Of a stretch of 57,579 bases of DNA, positions 48,984 to 57,579 are shown one piece after another (positions within the stretch are counted from its first letter, which is position 1; every line of letters starts with the position of its first letter). This DNA comes from Streptomyces sp. NRRL WC-3742. GTDB taxonomy: Bacteria > Actinomycetota > Actinomycetes > Streptomycetales > Streptomycetaceae. A model generated the notes under the pieces. That model was given only the letters and a program-made list of their open reading frames with translations. It did no database searches and was not told the origin of the DNA. The position numbers and the translations under genes were made by a program. Location: positions 1 through 57,579 of the forward strand of contig NZ_JOCF01000053.1 of assembly GCF_000720635.1 (NCBI RefSeq), read 5' to 3'.

Positions 48984-49922
48984 TCAGGCGTCCATCGGCA
49001 GCACGGTGGCCCCGGTCCGGTCGACGCCCAAGCGGTGTGCGGCGAACGCCGGATCGCCGCCGTGGCCGTGGTGTCCGGCGAAGGAGAGCACCTTGTCGGC
49101 GTTCGCCTCGTCGGTCAGCGCGAGCACCGTCGGACCGGCGCCGGAGATGACGGCCGGGACGCCCTCGGCGCGCAGCGCGCCGACGAGTCCGGCGCTGTCC
49201 GGCATCGCGGAGGCGCGGTAGTCCTGGTGCAGCCGGTCCTCGGTGGCGGCGAGGAGCAGCTCGGGGCGCCTGGTCAGGGCCTCGACGAGCAGCGCGGAGC
49301 GGCCGGCGTTGACGGCGGCGTCGGCCAGCGGGACGGTCCTGGGCAGCAGGCCGCGGGCGGTCTCGGTGAGCACCTCGCCGGACGGCACGAACACCACGGG
49401 GACGACCTGGTCGGAGGGCTCCAGCGTGACCGCCTTCGCCGTCTCCTCCTCCGTCCACGCGATGGTGAAGTTGCCGCGCAGACAGGCCGCGACGTTGTCG
49501 GGGTGGCCCTCCAGCTCGGAGGCGAGGGCCAGCAACGCGTCGTCGTCGAGCGCGGAGGGGCCGCCGATGGTGACGGCCCGGGCGGCGACGATCCCGGCGC
49601 AGATCGCTGCGGAGGAGGAGCCGAGGCCCCGGCCGTGCGGTATCCGGTTGGCGCAGACCACTTCGAGGCCGCGGGGCTGCCCGCCGAGCCGGTCGAAGGC
49701 GGCGCGCATCGAGCGGACCAGCAGGTGGCGCTCGTCGCGCGGCAGCGTCTCGGCGCCCTCGCCGGCGATGTCGACGGAGAGGCCGGAGTCGGCGACCCGG
49801 ACGACGACGTCGTCGTACAGACCCAGGGCGAGTCCGAAGGCGTCGAAGCCCGGACCGAGATTGGCGCTGGTCGCGGGAACCCTGACCCGGACGGCGGCGG
49901 CACGGAACGCTGGACCGGCCAT
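48984..49922 (-). CDS. thrB: Homoserine kinase
   Basis: 312 residues, GHMP kinase family: VPATSANLGPGFDAFGLALG at the start, the ATP loop GRGLGSSSAAICAG and ISGAGPTVLAL near the end. It phosphorylates homoserine for ThrC. ATG at 49922 with GGAGAG upstream. It lies 424 bp after thrC with two hairpins between, so it is likely transcribed on its own. Confidence 0.95.
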   Translation of the reverse strand: MAGPAFRAAAVRVRVPATSANLGPGFDAFGLALGLYDDVVVRVADSGLSVDIAGEGAETLPRDERHLLVRSMRAAFDRLGGQPRGLEVVCANRIPHGRGLGSSSAAICAGIVAARAVTIGGPSALDDDALLALASELEGHPDNVAACLRGNFTIAWTEEETAKAVTLEPSDQVVPVVFVPSGEVLTETARGLLPRTVPLADAAVNAGRSALLVEALTRRPELLLAATEDRLHQDYRASAMPDSAGLVGALRAEGVPAVISGAGPTVLALTDEANADKVLSFAGHHGHGGDPAFAAHRLGVDRTGATVLPMDA

Positions 49923-50221
49923 GCGGTGGACTCTCCTGGGGAAATCGTGGCGGCGCGGATCGCGTCGTCGGTGCGAGGGTGGGGAGGGCGCCGCGGGCCC
50001 CGTCCGGGGCGGGCGGTCTCGGTCGTCGGCACGGCCCCTACCAGGCCGAGCCCGGGGCAGGTGCCAAACGGCCGGAGCCAGACTATCGAAGAGAGGTTCC
50101 CCAGTGGTACACCCCGCGGGCCTTCGATCTGGTGTGTTGCCGCTTCTGGCCGGAATGCGCCCCGGAACGGCTTCGCAATCACCCCGGAATCACTCGGGAA
50201 TCGCACCGGAAAGCAGGCCGG

Positions 50222-50243
50222 GATTGACACCAAAGTGTCAATC
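50222..50243 (-). promoter_or_regulatory. Palindrome GATTGACAC-CAAA-GTGTCAATC
   Basis: A perfect 9-bp inverted repeat, unusually A+T-rich here. Each arm contains TTGACA, the -35 consensus. It could be a repressor operator for thrB, a -35 element, or the second of two tandem terminators. Confidence 0.4.
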
Positions 50244-50256
50244 GGGGGACGCCGAA

Positions 50257-50282
50257 GGACCGACCCTCGAAAGGGTCGGTCC
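50257..50282 (-). terminator. 11-bp hairpin after thrC
   Basis: GGACCGACCCT pairs with AGGGTCGGTCC around CGAA, about 65 bp downstream of the thrC stop. Confidence 0.6.
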
Positions 50283-50319
50283 GTCGGGACGTCAGGCCCC
50301 GTGCGGCGGGCGGGGGTCG

Positions 50320-50358
50320 GTCGGTCCAGCAGGTCGGTCCAGCGGGTCAGTCCAGCAG
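50320..50358. repeat. 13-bp tandem repeat across the thrC stop codon
   Basis: GTCGGTCCAGCAG, GTCGGTCCAGCGG and GTCAGTCCAGCAG stand end to end. The third unit contains the TGA stop of thrC (50347-50349) and its last codons. Confidence 0.85.
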
Positions 50359-51444
50359 GCCCAGGCGGCGGGCGGCCGCCTCCGGGTCGACCGGGACGAT
50401 CTGCGGCTGCGGCGCGCCGGCCACCGCCCAGTCCGGGTCCTTGAGGCCGTTGCCGGTCACGGTGCACACGATCCGCTGGCCGGGGTCGACGAGGCCGGCC
50501 TCCGCCTTGGCGAGCAGACCGGCCACCGAGGCGGCCGAGGCGGGCTCGACGAAGACACCCTCCTGGGACGCCAACAGCCGGTAGGCGCTGAGGATCTGAC
50601 GGTCCGTCACCTTGTCGATGAGGCCGCCGGACTCGTCCCGCGCGGCGAGCGCGAAGTCCCAGGAGGCCGGGTTGCCGATGCGGATCGCGGTGGCGATGGT
50701 CTGCGGCTTCAGCACCGGGGCGCCGTCCACGATCGGGGCGGAGCCGGACGCCTGGAAGCCCCACATGCGCGGGGTGCGCGCGGCGAGGCCGTCGGTGGCG
50801 TATTCGCGGTAGCCCTTCCAGTACGCGGTGATGTTGCCCGCGTTGCCGACGGGGAGGACGTGGATGTCGGGGGCGTCGCCGAGCATGTCGACGATCTCGA
50901 AGGCCGCCGTCTTCTGGCCCTCGATGCGCACCGGGTTCACCGAGTTGACCAGCGCCACCGGGTACTTCTCGGACAACTCGCGCGCGAGCGTCAGGCAGTC
51001 GTCGAAGTTCCCGTCCACCTGGAGGATCCGGGCGCCGTGCACCAGCGCCTGGCCCATCTTGCCCAGGGCGATCTTGCCCTGGGGGACGAGCACCGCGCAG
51101 ACCATCCCGGCGCGCACCGCGTACGCGGCGGCGGAGGCCGAGGTGTTGCCGGTGGAGGCGCAGATGACGGCCTGGGCGCCGTCCTCCTTGGCCTTGGAGA
51201 TGGCCATCGTCATCCCGCGGTCCTTGAAGGAGCCGGTCGGGTTGGCGCCCTCGACCTTGAGGTAGACCTCGCAGCCGGTGCGCTCGGACAGCACCTGGGC
51301 GGGGACGAGCGGCGTGCCGCCCTCCAGCAGGGTGACCACCGGGGTGGTCGCGGAGACCGGCAGGCGGTCCCGGTACTCCTCGATCAGGCCGCGCCACTGG
51401 TGGGTGTGCGCGCCTCGGACGACGTTCTCGGCAACGGCGTTCAT
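50347..51444 (-). CDS. thrC: Threonine synthase
   Basis: 365 residues, PLP fold type II. The PLP lysine K74 lies in [11 protein letters not shown]; the phosphate loop [15 protein letters not shown] and [12 protein letters not shown] are present. It converts O-phosphohomoserine to threonine. It follows hom by 9 bp, so the two share a transcript. Confidence 0.96.
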   Translation of the reverse strand: MNAVAENVVRGAHTHQWRGLIEEYRDRLPVSATTPVVTLLEGGTPLVPAQVLSERTGCEVYLKVEGANPTGSFKDRGMTMAISKAKEDGAQAVICASTGNTSASAAAYAVRAGMVCAVLVPQGKIALGKMGQALVHGARILQVDGNFDDCLTLARELSEKYPVALVNSVNPVRIEGQKTAAFEIVDMLGDAPDIHVLPVGNAGNITAYWKGYREYATDGLAARTPRMWGFQASGSAPIVDGAPVLKPQTIATAIRIGNPASWDFALAARDESGGLIDKVTDRQILSAYRLLASQEGVFVEPASAASVAGLLAKAEAGLVDPGQRIVCTVTGNGLKDPDWAVAGAPQPQIVPVDPEAAARRLGLLD

Positions 51445-51453
51445 GGCTGTTCC

Positions 51454-52746
51454 TTATTCCCCTTCGACCCGCATGATGCTGGCCACGTCCCGCACGCTGT
51501 CCAGCGCGCGGAGCTTGTCGACCGTCGCCGACAGCGCGGCGTCGGTGGCACGGTGGGTGACGACGACGAGCGAGGCGTCCCCGTCACGGCCCTGCTGGCG
51601 CACGGTGTCGATGGAGACGCCGTGCTCGGCGAAGACGGACGCGACCTGGGCGAGCACGCCCGCCCGGTCGTCCACGTCCAGGCTGACGTGGTAGCGGGTG
51701 ACGACCTCGCCCATGGGCTTGGCGGGCAGCCGGGTGTACACCGAGTCACCGGGGCCGGGGGCGCCCGCCAGCTTGTTGCGGCAGACGGCGACGAGGTCGC
51801 CGAGCACCGCGGAGGCGGTCGGGGAGCCGCCCGCGCCGGGGCCGTAGAACATCAGCCGGCCGGCGGCCTCGGCCTCGACGAACACCGCGTTGTACGCCTC
51901 GCGGACGGAGGCCAGCGGGTGCGAGAGCGGGATCATCGCCGGGTGGACGCGCGCGGTGACGGACTCGTTGTCCGCCGCCCGCTCGCAGATGGCGAGCAGT
52001 TTGACGACGCAGCCCATCTCCTTGGCGGAGGCGATGTCGGCGGCGGTCACCTCGGTGATGCCCTCGCGGTAGACGTCCGCGGCGGTCACCTTGGTGTGGA
52101 AGGCGATGCCGGCCAGGATCGCGGCCTTGGCGGCGGCGTCGAAGCCCTCGACGTCGGCGGTCGGGTCGGCCTCGGCGTAGCCGAGCGCGGTGGCCTCCTC
52201 CAGCGCCTCCGAGTAGCCGGCGCCGCTGGTGTCCATCTTGTCGAGGATGAAGTTGGTGGTGCCGTTGACGATGCCCAGCACCCGGTTGACCTTGTCCCCC
52301 GCGAGGGACTCGCGCAGCGGGCGCAGCAGCGGGATCGCGCCGGCCACCGCGGCCTCGTAGTACAGGTCGACCCCGGCCGCGGCGGCGGCCGCGTGCAGCT
52401 CGGTGCCGTCCTGGGCGAGCAGCGCCTTGTTGGCGCTGACCACCGAGGCGCCCTGCTTGAAGGCGGACAGGATCAGGGACTTGGAGGGCTCGATCCCGCC
52501 GACCACCTCGACCACCACGTCGATGTCGCCCCGGTTGATCAGGGCCTCGGCGTCGGTGGTGATGAGGTGCTCGGGTACGCCGGGGCGGGTCCGCCCGGCC
52601 CGGCGTACCGCGATTCCGGCGAGTTCGACCGGGGCACCGATGCGAGCGGTGAGGTCGTCGGCCGTCGTCGTCATGATGCGCGCCACCTCGGAGCCCACCA
52701 CACCACAACCCAGCAACGCCACCTTCAGCGGGCGCGTACGCATCAT
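51454..52746 (-). CDS. hom: Homoserine dehydrogenase
   Basis: 430 residues from the ATG at 52746; the next codon is also ATG, and GGAG lies 4 or 7 nt upstream respectively. Rossmann motif VALLGCGVVGSEVA, catalytic region VNGTTNFILDKM and GYAEADPTADVEGFDAAAK. The C-terminal ACT domain (YHVSLDVDDRAGVLAQVASV) gives threonine feedback control. It makes homoserine for threonine and methionine. Confidence 0.95.
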   Translation of the reverse strand: MMRTRPLKVALLGCGVVGSEVARIMTTTADDLTARIGAPVELAGIAVRRAGRTRPGVPEHLITTDAEALINRGDIDVVVEVVGGIEPSKSLILSAFKQGASVVSANKALLAQDGTELHAAAAAAGVDLYYEAAVAGAIPLLRPLRESLAGDKVNRVLGIVNGTTNFILDKMDTSGAGYSEALEEATALGYAEADPTADVEGFDAAAKAAILAGIAFHTKVTAADVYREGITEVTAADIASAKEMGCVVKLLAICERAADNESVTARVHPAMIPLSHPLASVREAYNAVFVEAEAAGRLMFYGPGAGGSPTASAVLGDLVAVCRNKLAGAPGPGDSVYTRLPAKPMGEVVTRYHVSLDVDDRAGVLAQVASVFAEHGVSIDTVRQQGRDGDASLVVVTHRATDAALSATVDKLRALDSVRDVASIMRVEGE

Positions 52747-52883
52747 CCGACTCCGCTCTGCATTCATCGTGCTTCGGTAATTCCGGCGGTTTTCAGGGGC
52801 CGCCGGACCCTTCGGTCCGTACCAGTCTCGGGGACTCTCCGCACGGATCTACGGCCGTTCCATGATCTGAGACGAGAATTTCG

Positions 52884-54275
52884 TCATCCGATATCGAGGC
52901 GCAGGAGATCCTCCTCCGTCTCGCGCCGGACGATCACCCGGGCCGCGCCGTCCTTGACGGCGAGCACGGGGGGCCTGAGGGCGTGGTTGTAGTTGCTCGA
53001 CATCGAGCGGCAGTAGGCGCCGGTGGCGGGGACCGCGATCAGGTCGCCCGGGGCCAGGTCGGAGGGCAGGAAGGCGTCCTTGACCACGATGTCGCCGGAC
53101 TCGCAGTGCTTGCCGACCACCCGGACCAGCATCGGGTCCGCGTCGCTGGTGCGCGACACCAGGGCCACCGAGTACTCCGCGTCGTACAGCGCCGTGCGGA
53201 TGTTGTCGGACATGCCGCCGTCCACGCTGACGTAGGTGCGCAGGCCCTCGAGCGGCTTGACGGTGCCGACCTCGTACAGCGTGAACGCCGTCGGGCCGAC
53301 GATCGCGCGGCCCGGCTCCACGCTCAGCCGGGGGGCGCGCAGGTCCGCTGCGGCGCACTCGCGGCGCACGATCTCCGTCAGGGCGACGGCGATCTCGGCG
53401 GGCTCGCGCGGGTCGTCCTCGCTGGTGTAGGCGATGCCCAGGCCCCCGCCGAGGTCGATCTCGGGCAGCTCGACGCCGTGCTCGTCGCGGATCCCGGCCA
53501 GCAGGCCGACCACGCGGCGGGCGGCCACCTCGAAGCCCGCCATGTCGAAGATCTGCGAGCCGATGTGCGAGTGGATGCCGCGCAGTTCGAGGCTGTCGTG
53601 GCCGAGCACCCGGCGCACGGCCTCGGCGGCGGCACCGCCGCTCAGGGAGAGCCCGAACTTCTGGTCCTCGTGCGCCGTGGCGATGAACTCGTGGGTGTGC
53701 GCCTCCACGCCGACGGTGATCCGGATCAGCACCTGCTGGCGCACGCCCTGCCGGGCGGCGATCGCGGCCAGGCGCTCGATCTCCTGGTAGGAGTCGACCA
53801 CGATGTGGCCGACGCCGGTCTTCACCGCGTGCTCCAGCTCGTCCACGGTCTTGTTGTTGCCGTGCAGCGCGATCCGCTCCGGCGGCATCCCGGCGGCCAG
53901 CGCCACCGCCAGCTCACCGGTGCTGCACACGTCGACGTTCAGGCCCTCCTCGTGCAGCCAGCGCACGACCGCCTTGGAGAGGAACGCCTTTCCGGCGTAG
54001 TAGACGTCCGCTTCGGTGCCGAAGGCGTCGCGCCACGCACGGGCCCGGCTGCGGAAGTCCTCCTCGTCCATCACGTAGGCCGGGGTGCCGAACTCGGCCG
54101 CGATGCGCTTGACGTCCATCCCGCCGACGGTGACCACGCCCTCGGCGTCGCGGGCGACGGTGCGCGACCAGACCTTCGGGTCCAGGGCGTTCAGGTCGGC
54201 CGGCGGGGCCTGGTAGTGGCCCTCGGGCAGGACGTCGCCGTGGCGGGGACCTGCGGGGTGTGCGGAGCGACTCAT
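52884..54275 (-). CDS. lysA: Diaminopimelate decarboxylase
   Basis: 463 residues, PLP fold type III. PLP lysine K96 in [29 protein letters not shown], and the partner-subunit loop with KHCESGDIV holding the catalytic Cys. It makes lysine from meso-DAP (streptomycete wall peptide uses LL-DAP, so this draws on the shared pathway). It follows argS by 93 bp, the common actinobacterial argS-lysA order. Confidence 0.96.
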   Translation of the reverse strand: MSRSAHPAGPRHGDVLPEGHYQAPPADLNALDPKVWSRTVARDAEGVVTVGGMDVKRIAAEFGTPAYVMDEEDFRSRARAWRDAFGTEADVYYAGKAFLSKAVVRWLHEEGLNVDVCSTGELAVALAAGMPPERIALHGNNKTVDELEHAVKTGVGHIVVDSYQEIERLAAIAARQGVRQQVLIRITVGVEAHTHEFIATAHEDQKFGLSLSGGAAAEAVRRVLGHDSLELRGIHSHIGSQIFDMAGFEVAARRVVGLLAGIRDEHGVELPEIDLGGGLGIAYTSEDDPREPAEIAVALTEIVRRECAAADLRAPRLSVEPGRAIVGPTAFTLYEVGTVKPLEGLRTYVSVDGGMSDNIRTALYDAEYSVALVSRTSDADPMLVRVVGKHCESGDIVVKDAFLPSDLAPGDLIAVPATGAYCRSMSSNYNHALRPPVLAVKDGAARVIVRRETEEDLLRLDIG

Positions 54276-54368
54276 CTTCCCGATTCCTTCGAGACTTCAT
54301 GGCGAGGGGCGGCCGCCGGTCCCCGTTGACCGGTCAGCCGCCCCCGATGCGCGCTTGGGGGGTGGTGC

Positions 54369-56030
54369 CTACATCCGCTCGGGCGCCGACACGCCCAGGA
54401 GCGTCAGACCGTTGGCGAGCACGGTGCGCGTCGCCTCGACCAGCCAGAGGCGGGCCCGGTGCGTGTCCGTGAGCTCCTCGTCGCCCTTGGGCAGGAACAT
54501 GCAGTTCTCGTACAGGCGGTGGTACTTGCCCGCGAGGTCCTCCAGGTACCGCGCGACCCGGTGCGGCTCGCGCAGCTCGCCGGCCGTGGCCAGCACGCGC
54601 GGGAACTCGGCGAGGTGGCCGAGCACGTCGGACTCCCACTCGGTGGCGAGCAGTTCGGGTTTGAAATCCTCGGCCGAGCCCTTGTCCACGCCCAGCTCCG
54701 CGGCCTTGCGGGCCACGCCGCACATGCGGGTGTGCGCGTACTGGACGTAGTAGACCGGGTTCTCGTTGGTCTGGCTCGTCAGGACGTTGATGTCCAGCGT
54801 GATCGTCGAGTCCGTGGAGGAGCGCGCGAGGGTGTAGCGGGCGGCGTCCACACCGATCCAGTCGACGACGTCGTCGATGGTGATGATGTTGCCGGCCCGC
54901 TTCGACATGCGGACCTCTTCGCCGTCGCGGAGCATCTTCACGAACTGGCCGATGCGGACCTCGATGTTGCGGTCCATGTCGTCGCCCGCGCAGGCCACGA
55001 TCGCCCTGAGGCGGTTGACGTAGCCGTGGTGGTCGGCGCCCAGCATGTAGACCGCGACCTCGGCGCCGCGGTCCCGCTTGGACAGGTAGTACGCGGCGTC
55101 GGCGGCGAAGTAGGTCGTGTCGCCGTCCGCCTTGACCAGGACGCGGTCCTTGTCGTCGCCGAAGTCGGTGGTGCGCAGGAAGACCGCGCCGTCCTGCTCG
55201 AAGACGTGGCCCTGCTCGCGCAGCCGGTCCATCGCCTTCTCGACGGCGCCGGAGTCGTGCAGCGACTTCTCGGAGAACCAGACGTCGAAGTGGGTGCCGA
55301 ACTCCTCCATCGAGCGCTTGATCTCGGCGACCATCAGCGCCAGGCCCTGGGTGCGGAACACCTGGAGCTGCTCGTCCTCGGGCAGGTCGAGCACGCCGGG
55401 GACGGCGTCGGTGATCGCCTTGGCGATGTCGACGATGTACTCGCCGACGTAGCCGTCCTCGGGGGCCTTGCGACCGTTCGCGGCGGCCTGGAGGGAGGCG
55501 GCGAACTTGGAGATCTGCACGCCGGCGTCGTTGAGGTAGTACTCGGTGGTGACCTCGGCGCCGGAGGCGCGCAGCACGCGGGCCAGCGAGTCGCCGACCG
55601 CGGCCCAGCGGACACCGCCGATGTGGATCGGGCCCGTCGGGTTGGCGGAGACGAACTCCAGGTTGATCTTCAGGCCCTCGAGCGCGTCGTTGCGGCCGTA
55701 CTCCGCGCCGGCCTCCACGACGGTGCGTGCGAGCGCGCCGGCGGTGGCGGTGTCCAGGGTGATGTTCAGGAAGCCCGGACCGGCGATGTCGACCTTGGCG
55801 ACGCCGGTGATCCCTCGCAGACGCTCGGCCAGTCCCTCGGCGATGACGCGCGGCGGCTTGCCGGCCGCCTTCGCGAGCTGGAGGGCCACGTTCGTCGCGT
55901 AGTCGCCGTGGTCCCGGTTCTTGGGCCGTTCGACCGTCACGTGCTCGGGCACGGCGACGGCCAGCTCGCCCGCCTCGACGGCGGAGCTCACTGCGGCCTG
56001 GATTGCCTGGGAAAGGTCTGCGGGGGTCAC
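54369..56030 (-). CDS. argS: Arginyl-tRNA synthetase
   Basis: 553 residues from a GTG at 56030; a GTG at 56069 would add 13. The ArgS signature SANPTGPIHIGG stands for HIGH, with YYLNDAG and a KMSKS-like MSKRAG. The C-terminal DALR anticodon domain starts at YVQYAHTRMCG. It charges tRNA-Arg, and a tRNA-Arg(CCG) gene lies 700 bp upstream on the other strand. The start is uncertain because no good ribosome site is seen. Confidence 0.93.
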   Translation of the reverse strand: MTPADLSQAIQAAVSSAVEAGELAVAVPEHVTVERPKNRDHGDYATNVALQLAKAAGKPPRVIAEGLAERLRGITGVAKVDIAGPGFLNITLDTATAGALARTVVEAGAEYGRNDALEGLKINLEFVSANPTGPIHIGGVRWAAVGDSLARVLRASGAEVTTEYYLNDAGVQISKFAASLQAAANGRKAPEDGYVGEYIVDIAKAITDAVPGVLDLPEDEQLQVFRTQGLALMVAEIKRSMEEFGTHFDVWFSEKSLHDSGAVEKAMDRLREQGHVFEQDGAVFLRTTDFGDDKDRVLVKADGDTTYFAADAAYYLSKRDRGAEVAVYMLGADHHGYVNRLRAIVACAGDDMDRNIEVRIGQFVKMLRDGEEVRMSKRAGNIITIDDVVDWIGVDAARYTLARSSTDSTITLDINVLTSQTNENPVYYVQYAHTRMCGVARKAAELGVDKGSAEDFKPELLATEWESDVLGHLAEFPRVLATAGELREPHRVARYLEDLAGKYHRLYENCMFLPKGDEELTDTHRARLWLVEATRTVLANGLTLLGVSAPERM

Positions 56031-56127
56031 GACGCCAAGCGTAGGCGAGACAGGGGTGCCGTCCGCCACTCGGTTTGTCCTGTGAGACCGGCGGTGAGAC
56101 CGGTGCCGCGCCGTCGCAGTGGGGGCG

Positions 56128-56565
56128 TCAGCCGCGATCGGTGCGCTCTGTTCGCTCAGGGCGAAACCGTTCGTGCTGTTCGTCCTGCCCCTTGAGCCTC
56201 ATCAGCCTCCGGACGAGGGCGACGAGGTCGGCCGGGTCGAAGGGCTTGCCGAGGTAGCCGTCGACGCCGACCGTCTCCCCCAGGTCCAGGTCCGCCGGGG
56301 TGCAGGCGCTGACGATCGCGATCGGCAGGTCGCTCGTGTCCGGGGTCGCGCGCAGCCGGGCCGCCGTCCGCAGGCCGTCCAGCCGGGGCATCACCACGTC
56401 CAGGGTCACCACGTCCGGCTTGACCCGGCGGATGACCTCCAGGCACTCGGCGCCATCGGCTGCGGTCACGACCTCGAAGCCTTCGAGCTCCAGGTTGACC
56501 CTGATCAGCTGGCGGATCACCTCGCTGTCGTCCACCACGAGGACCCGCCCGGACACTCCCGACAC
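56128..56565 (-). CDS. Single-domain response regulator (CheY-like)
   Basis: 145 residues from the GTG at 56565 (VSGVSGRVLVVDD, matching homologues as I recall). The start lacks a clear ribosome site. It has the acidic pocket VVDD, phospho-acceptor D56 in VVTLDVVMP, a Ser at the Thr position (AIVSACT) and Lys in GYLGKPFD. No output domain follows, only a charged tail (RPERTERTDRG). It must act through a partner protein; the cognate kinase is not adjacent. Confidence 0.88.
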   Translation of the reverse strand: MSGVSGRVLVVDDSEVIRQLIRVNLELEGFEVVTAADGAECLEVIRRVKPDVVTLDVVMPRLDGLRTAARLRATPDTSDLPIAIVSACTPADLDLGETVGVDGYLGKPFDPADLVALVRRLMRLKGQDEQHERFRPERTERTDRG

Positions 56566-56725
56566 CTCACCGAGGGTATCGGCGGGCCCCCCGGCGCGTC
56601 CGGCCTTTGGGCACTTCCGCCCCCGGGGCCCGCACCGGCCGGGCCGGGAAACCCGTGCACGGAGCACAGTCCGGGCCTGGTAGTGTTCTCCACGTCGGAA
56701 GCGCGAGCGACCGGCAGGCCGTCAG

Positions 56726-56797
56726 GCCCCCGTAGCTCAGGGGATAGAGCACCGCCCTCCGGAGGCGGGTGCGTAGGTTCGAATCCTACCGGGGGCA
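56726..56797 (+). tRNA. tRNA-Arg (anticodon CCG)
   Basis: A 72-nt cloverleaf. Acceptor stem 56726-56732 with 56790-56796, D-arm near 56735-56750 (GCTC...GAGC), anticodon stem 56752-56756 with 56764-56768, anticodon CCG at 56759-56761, T-arm 56773-56789 with loop TTCGAAT. The CCA end is not encoded. It reads the frequent codon CGG. Confidence 0.97.
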
Positions 56798-56878
56798 CTT
56801 CGCAGTAGGTGCAACAGAGGCTCAGGTCAGTGGAGTTGGTCCACGGATCTGGGCCTTTTCCGTGTCCCCCGCCGGGCC

Positions 56879-57579
56879 TCAGCCGCCCTCGACCTGGGCG
56901 TAGAGGGCCGCGATGGTGTGGTCGAAGTAGGCGCTGTACGAGGTGTCGTCGGTGTCGCCGCCCTGCTGGTAGCCGCCGATCGCGCCGACGACGTCGCCGG
57001 TGGCGGTGTTGATCCACGGGCCGCCGCTGGTGCCGGCCGGGTAGGACGAGCACTGGACGGAGCGCTGGTAGGCGCTCTGCTGGTCGGTGGTGTTGGTGCA
57101 GAGGCTGGGCGTCTCGGAGCCCGCCGGGTAGCCGTAGAGGCGGACGGTGGCGCCGAAGGGCTCGTCGGTGCCGAGCTTGTTGCCGCCGACGACGTCCTCG
57201 ACCCTGCGGCCGTTGTTGGGCGCCGTCTCCAGGATGGCGAAGTCCTCGTCCACATCGGCCTTCTGGGACCAGCCGGTGGTGGTGTGGATCGCCGTGACCT
57301 GCCAGGTGCCGTACGGGGCGTTGCCGTCGCGGTAGCCGGGGGCGAAGGTGACGCCGTCGGTGCTGGTCAGGCAGTGGGCGGCGGTGAGCAGCAGGTTGCC
57401 GCCGCCGCTGTGCAGCACGCTGGCGGTGCAGAAGTGGTTGCCGGCCGTGACGGAGCCGGTGAACAGCGCGCCGACGGTGGCGCTCTCGCGGGCGTCGGCG
57501 GGGGCGGGGGCGGTAACGCCGAAGCCGGCGGTGCGCTGGGTGGGGACGGCGGCCGGGGTCGTCGCGGCGGGGGTCGGGG
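56879..57579 (-). CDS. Secreted trypsin-like serine protease (5' end outside window)
   Basis: The frame is open to the window edge, so the N-terminus and signal peptide are missing. The visible 233 or so residues carry a chymotrypsin-fold triad: His in LLTAAHCL, Asp in VDEDFAIL and Ser in SSYPAGTSGGPW. A Pro/Ala/Thr stretch (PTPAATTPAAVPTQRTAG) precedes GALFTGSVTAGNHFCTAS, suggesting a propeptide or linker. Four cysteines (FCTAS, AAHC, SLCTN, VQCSS) could form two disulphides. It resembles the glutamyl-endopeptidase/trypsin-like extracellular proteases of Streptomyces. It is likely exported. Confidence 0.9.
   Translation of the reverse strand, partial: PTPAATTPAAVPTQRTAGFGVTAPAPADARESATVGALFTGSVTAGNHFCTASVLHSGGGNLLLTAAHCLTSTDGVTFAPGYRDGNAPYGTWQVTAIHTTTGWSQKADVDEDFAILETAPNNGRRVEDVVGGNKLGTDEPFGATVRLYGYPAGSETPSLCTNTTDQQSAYQRSVQCSSYPAGTSGGPWINTATGDVVGAIGGYQQGGDTDDTSYSAYFDHTIAALYAQVEGG

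Larger units (their letters stand above)
49923..50346 (-). other. 424-bp thrC-thrB gap with two hairpins
   Basis: No gene seen. It contains the hairpin 50257-50267/50272-50282 (11 bp, CGAA loop), the A+T-richer palindrome 50222-50230/50235-50243 (9 bp, CAAA loop), and the tandem repeat at the thrC stop. A promoter for thrB is expected but I cannot place it. Confidence 0.4.

Noticed and set aside
52804..52819. 6-bp hairpin between lysA and hom as an attenuator
   Set aside because: Stem too short and no leader peptide with Thr or Ile codons is visible.
49243..52992. 1,249-residue plus-strand open frame
   Set aside because: Lies opposite thrB, thrC and hom, all of which have intact motifs; it is a composition shadow.

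Overview
The window reads as the chromosome of a high-GC filamentous actinomycete of the Streptomycetaceae (Streptomyces or Kitasatospora). The evidence is the strong GC bias at third codon positions, the adjacent scy and filP genes for polar-growth coiled-coil proteins, NucS mismatch repair in place of MutS/MutL, a Rho with a long Arg/Asp-rich insertion, and a gene order that, from memory, follows the S. coelicolor segment around SCO5350-SCO5400.

Region 1 (1-6.3 kb) is accessory. It holds a truncated anti-sigma-kinase-type ATPase remnant, a NUDIX hydrolase, a MazG-like protein, a UDP-glucose/GDP-mannose dehydrogenase, a SIR2-like protein with an unknown N-terminal domain, a divergently transcribed HTH/repeat regulator, a methyltransferase remnant and several very strong hairpins. 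It is the best candidate in the window for an undescribed (possibly defensive, nucleotide/NAD-linked) module, but function cannot be proved from sequence.

Region 2 (6.3-29.2 kb) is core. It carries acyl-CoA and B12 genes (meaB, thiolase, methylmalonyl-CoA epimerase, and further along a 3-hydroxybutyryl-CoA dehydrogenase and cobalamin adenosyltransferase), scy-filP, an ABC exporter, a luciferase-like oxidoreductase, nucS, a large membrane-anchored P-loop protein, a STAS protein and a two-component system.

Region 3 (29.2-39.5 kb) is the complete F1Fo ATP synthase operon atpIBEFHAGDC on the minus strand, flanked by a DUF2550 gene and a wecA-type phosphosugar transferase. A good match to the Rex redox operator lies upstream of atpI. 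Hairpins sit between atpA and atpH and between atpD and atpC.

Region 4 (39.5-57.6 kb, almost all minus strand) holds a serine-hydroxymethyltransferase-like gene lacking the PLP-binding Asp, a low-molecular-weight phosphatase, sua5, prmC, prfA, rpmE, an LCP protein, rho with a long leader, the aspartate-family genes thrB, thrC, hom and lysA, argS, a response regulator, tRNA-Arg(CCG) on the plus strand and the 3' part of a secreted trypsin-like protease cut by the window edge.

A pattern not explained by the genes is that at least seven genes have short tandem repeats (9-16 bp, or a 42-bp step) running straight across their stop codons. Elsewhere the scy gene carries a near-identical internal copy displaced by exactly 612 bp, which is 4 x 51 codons.
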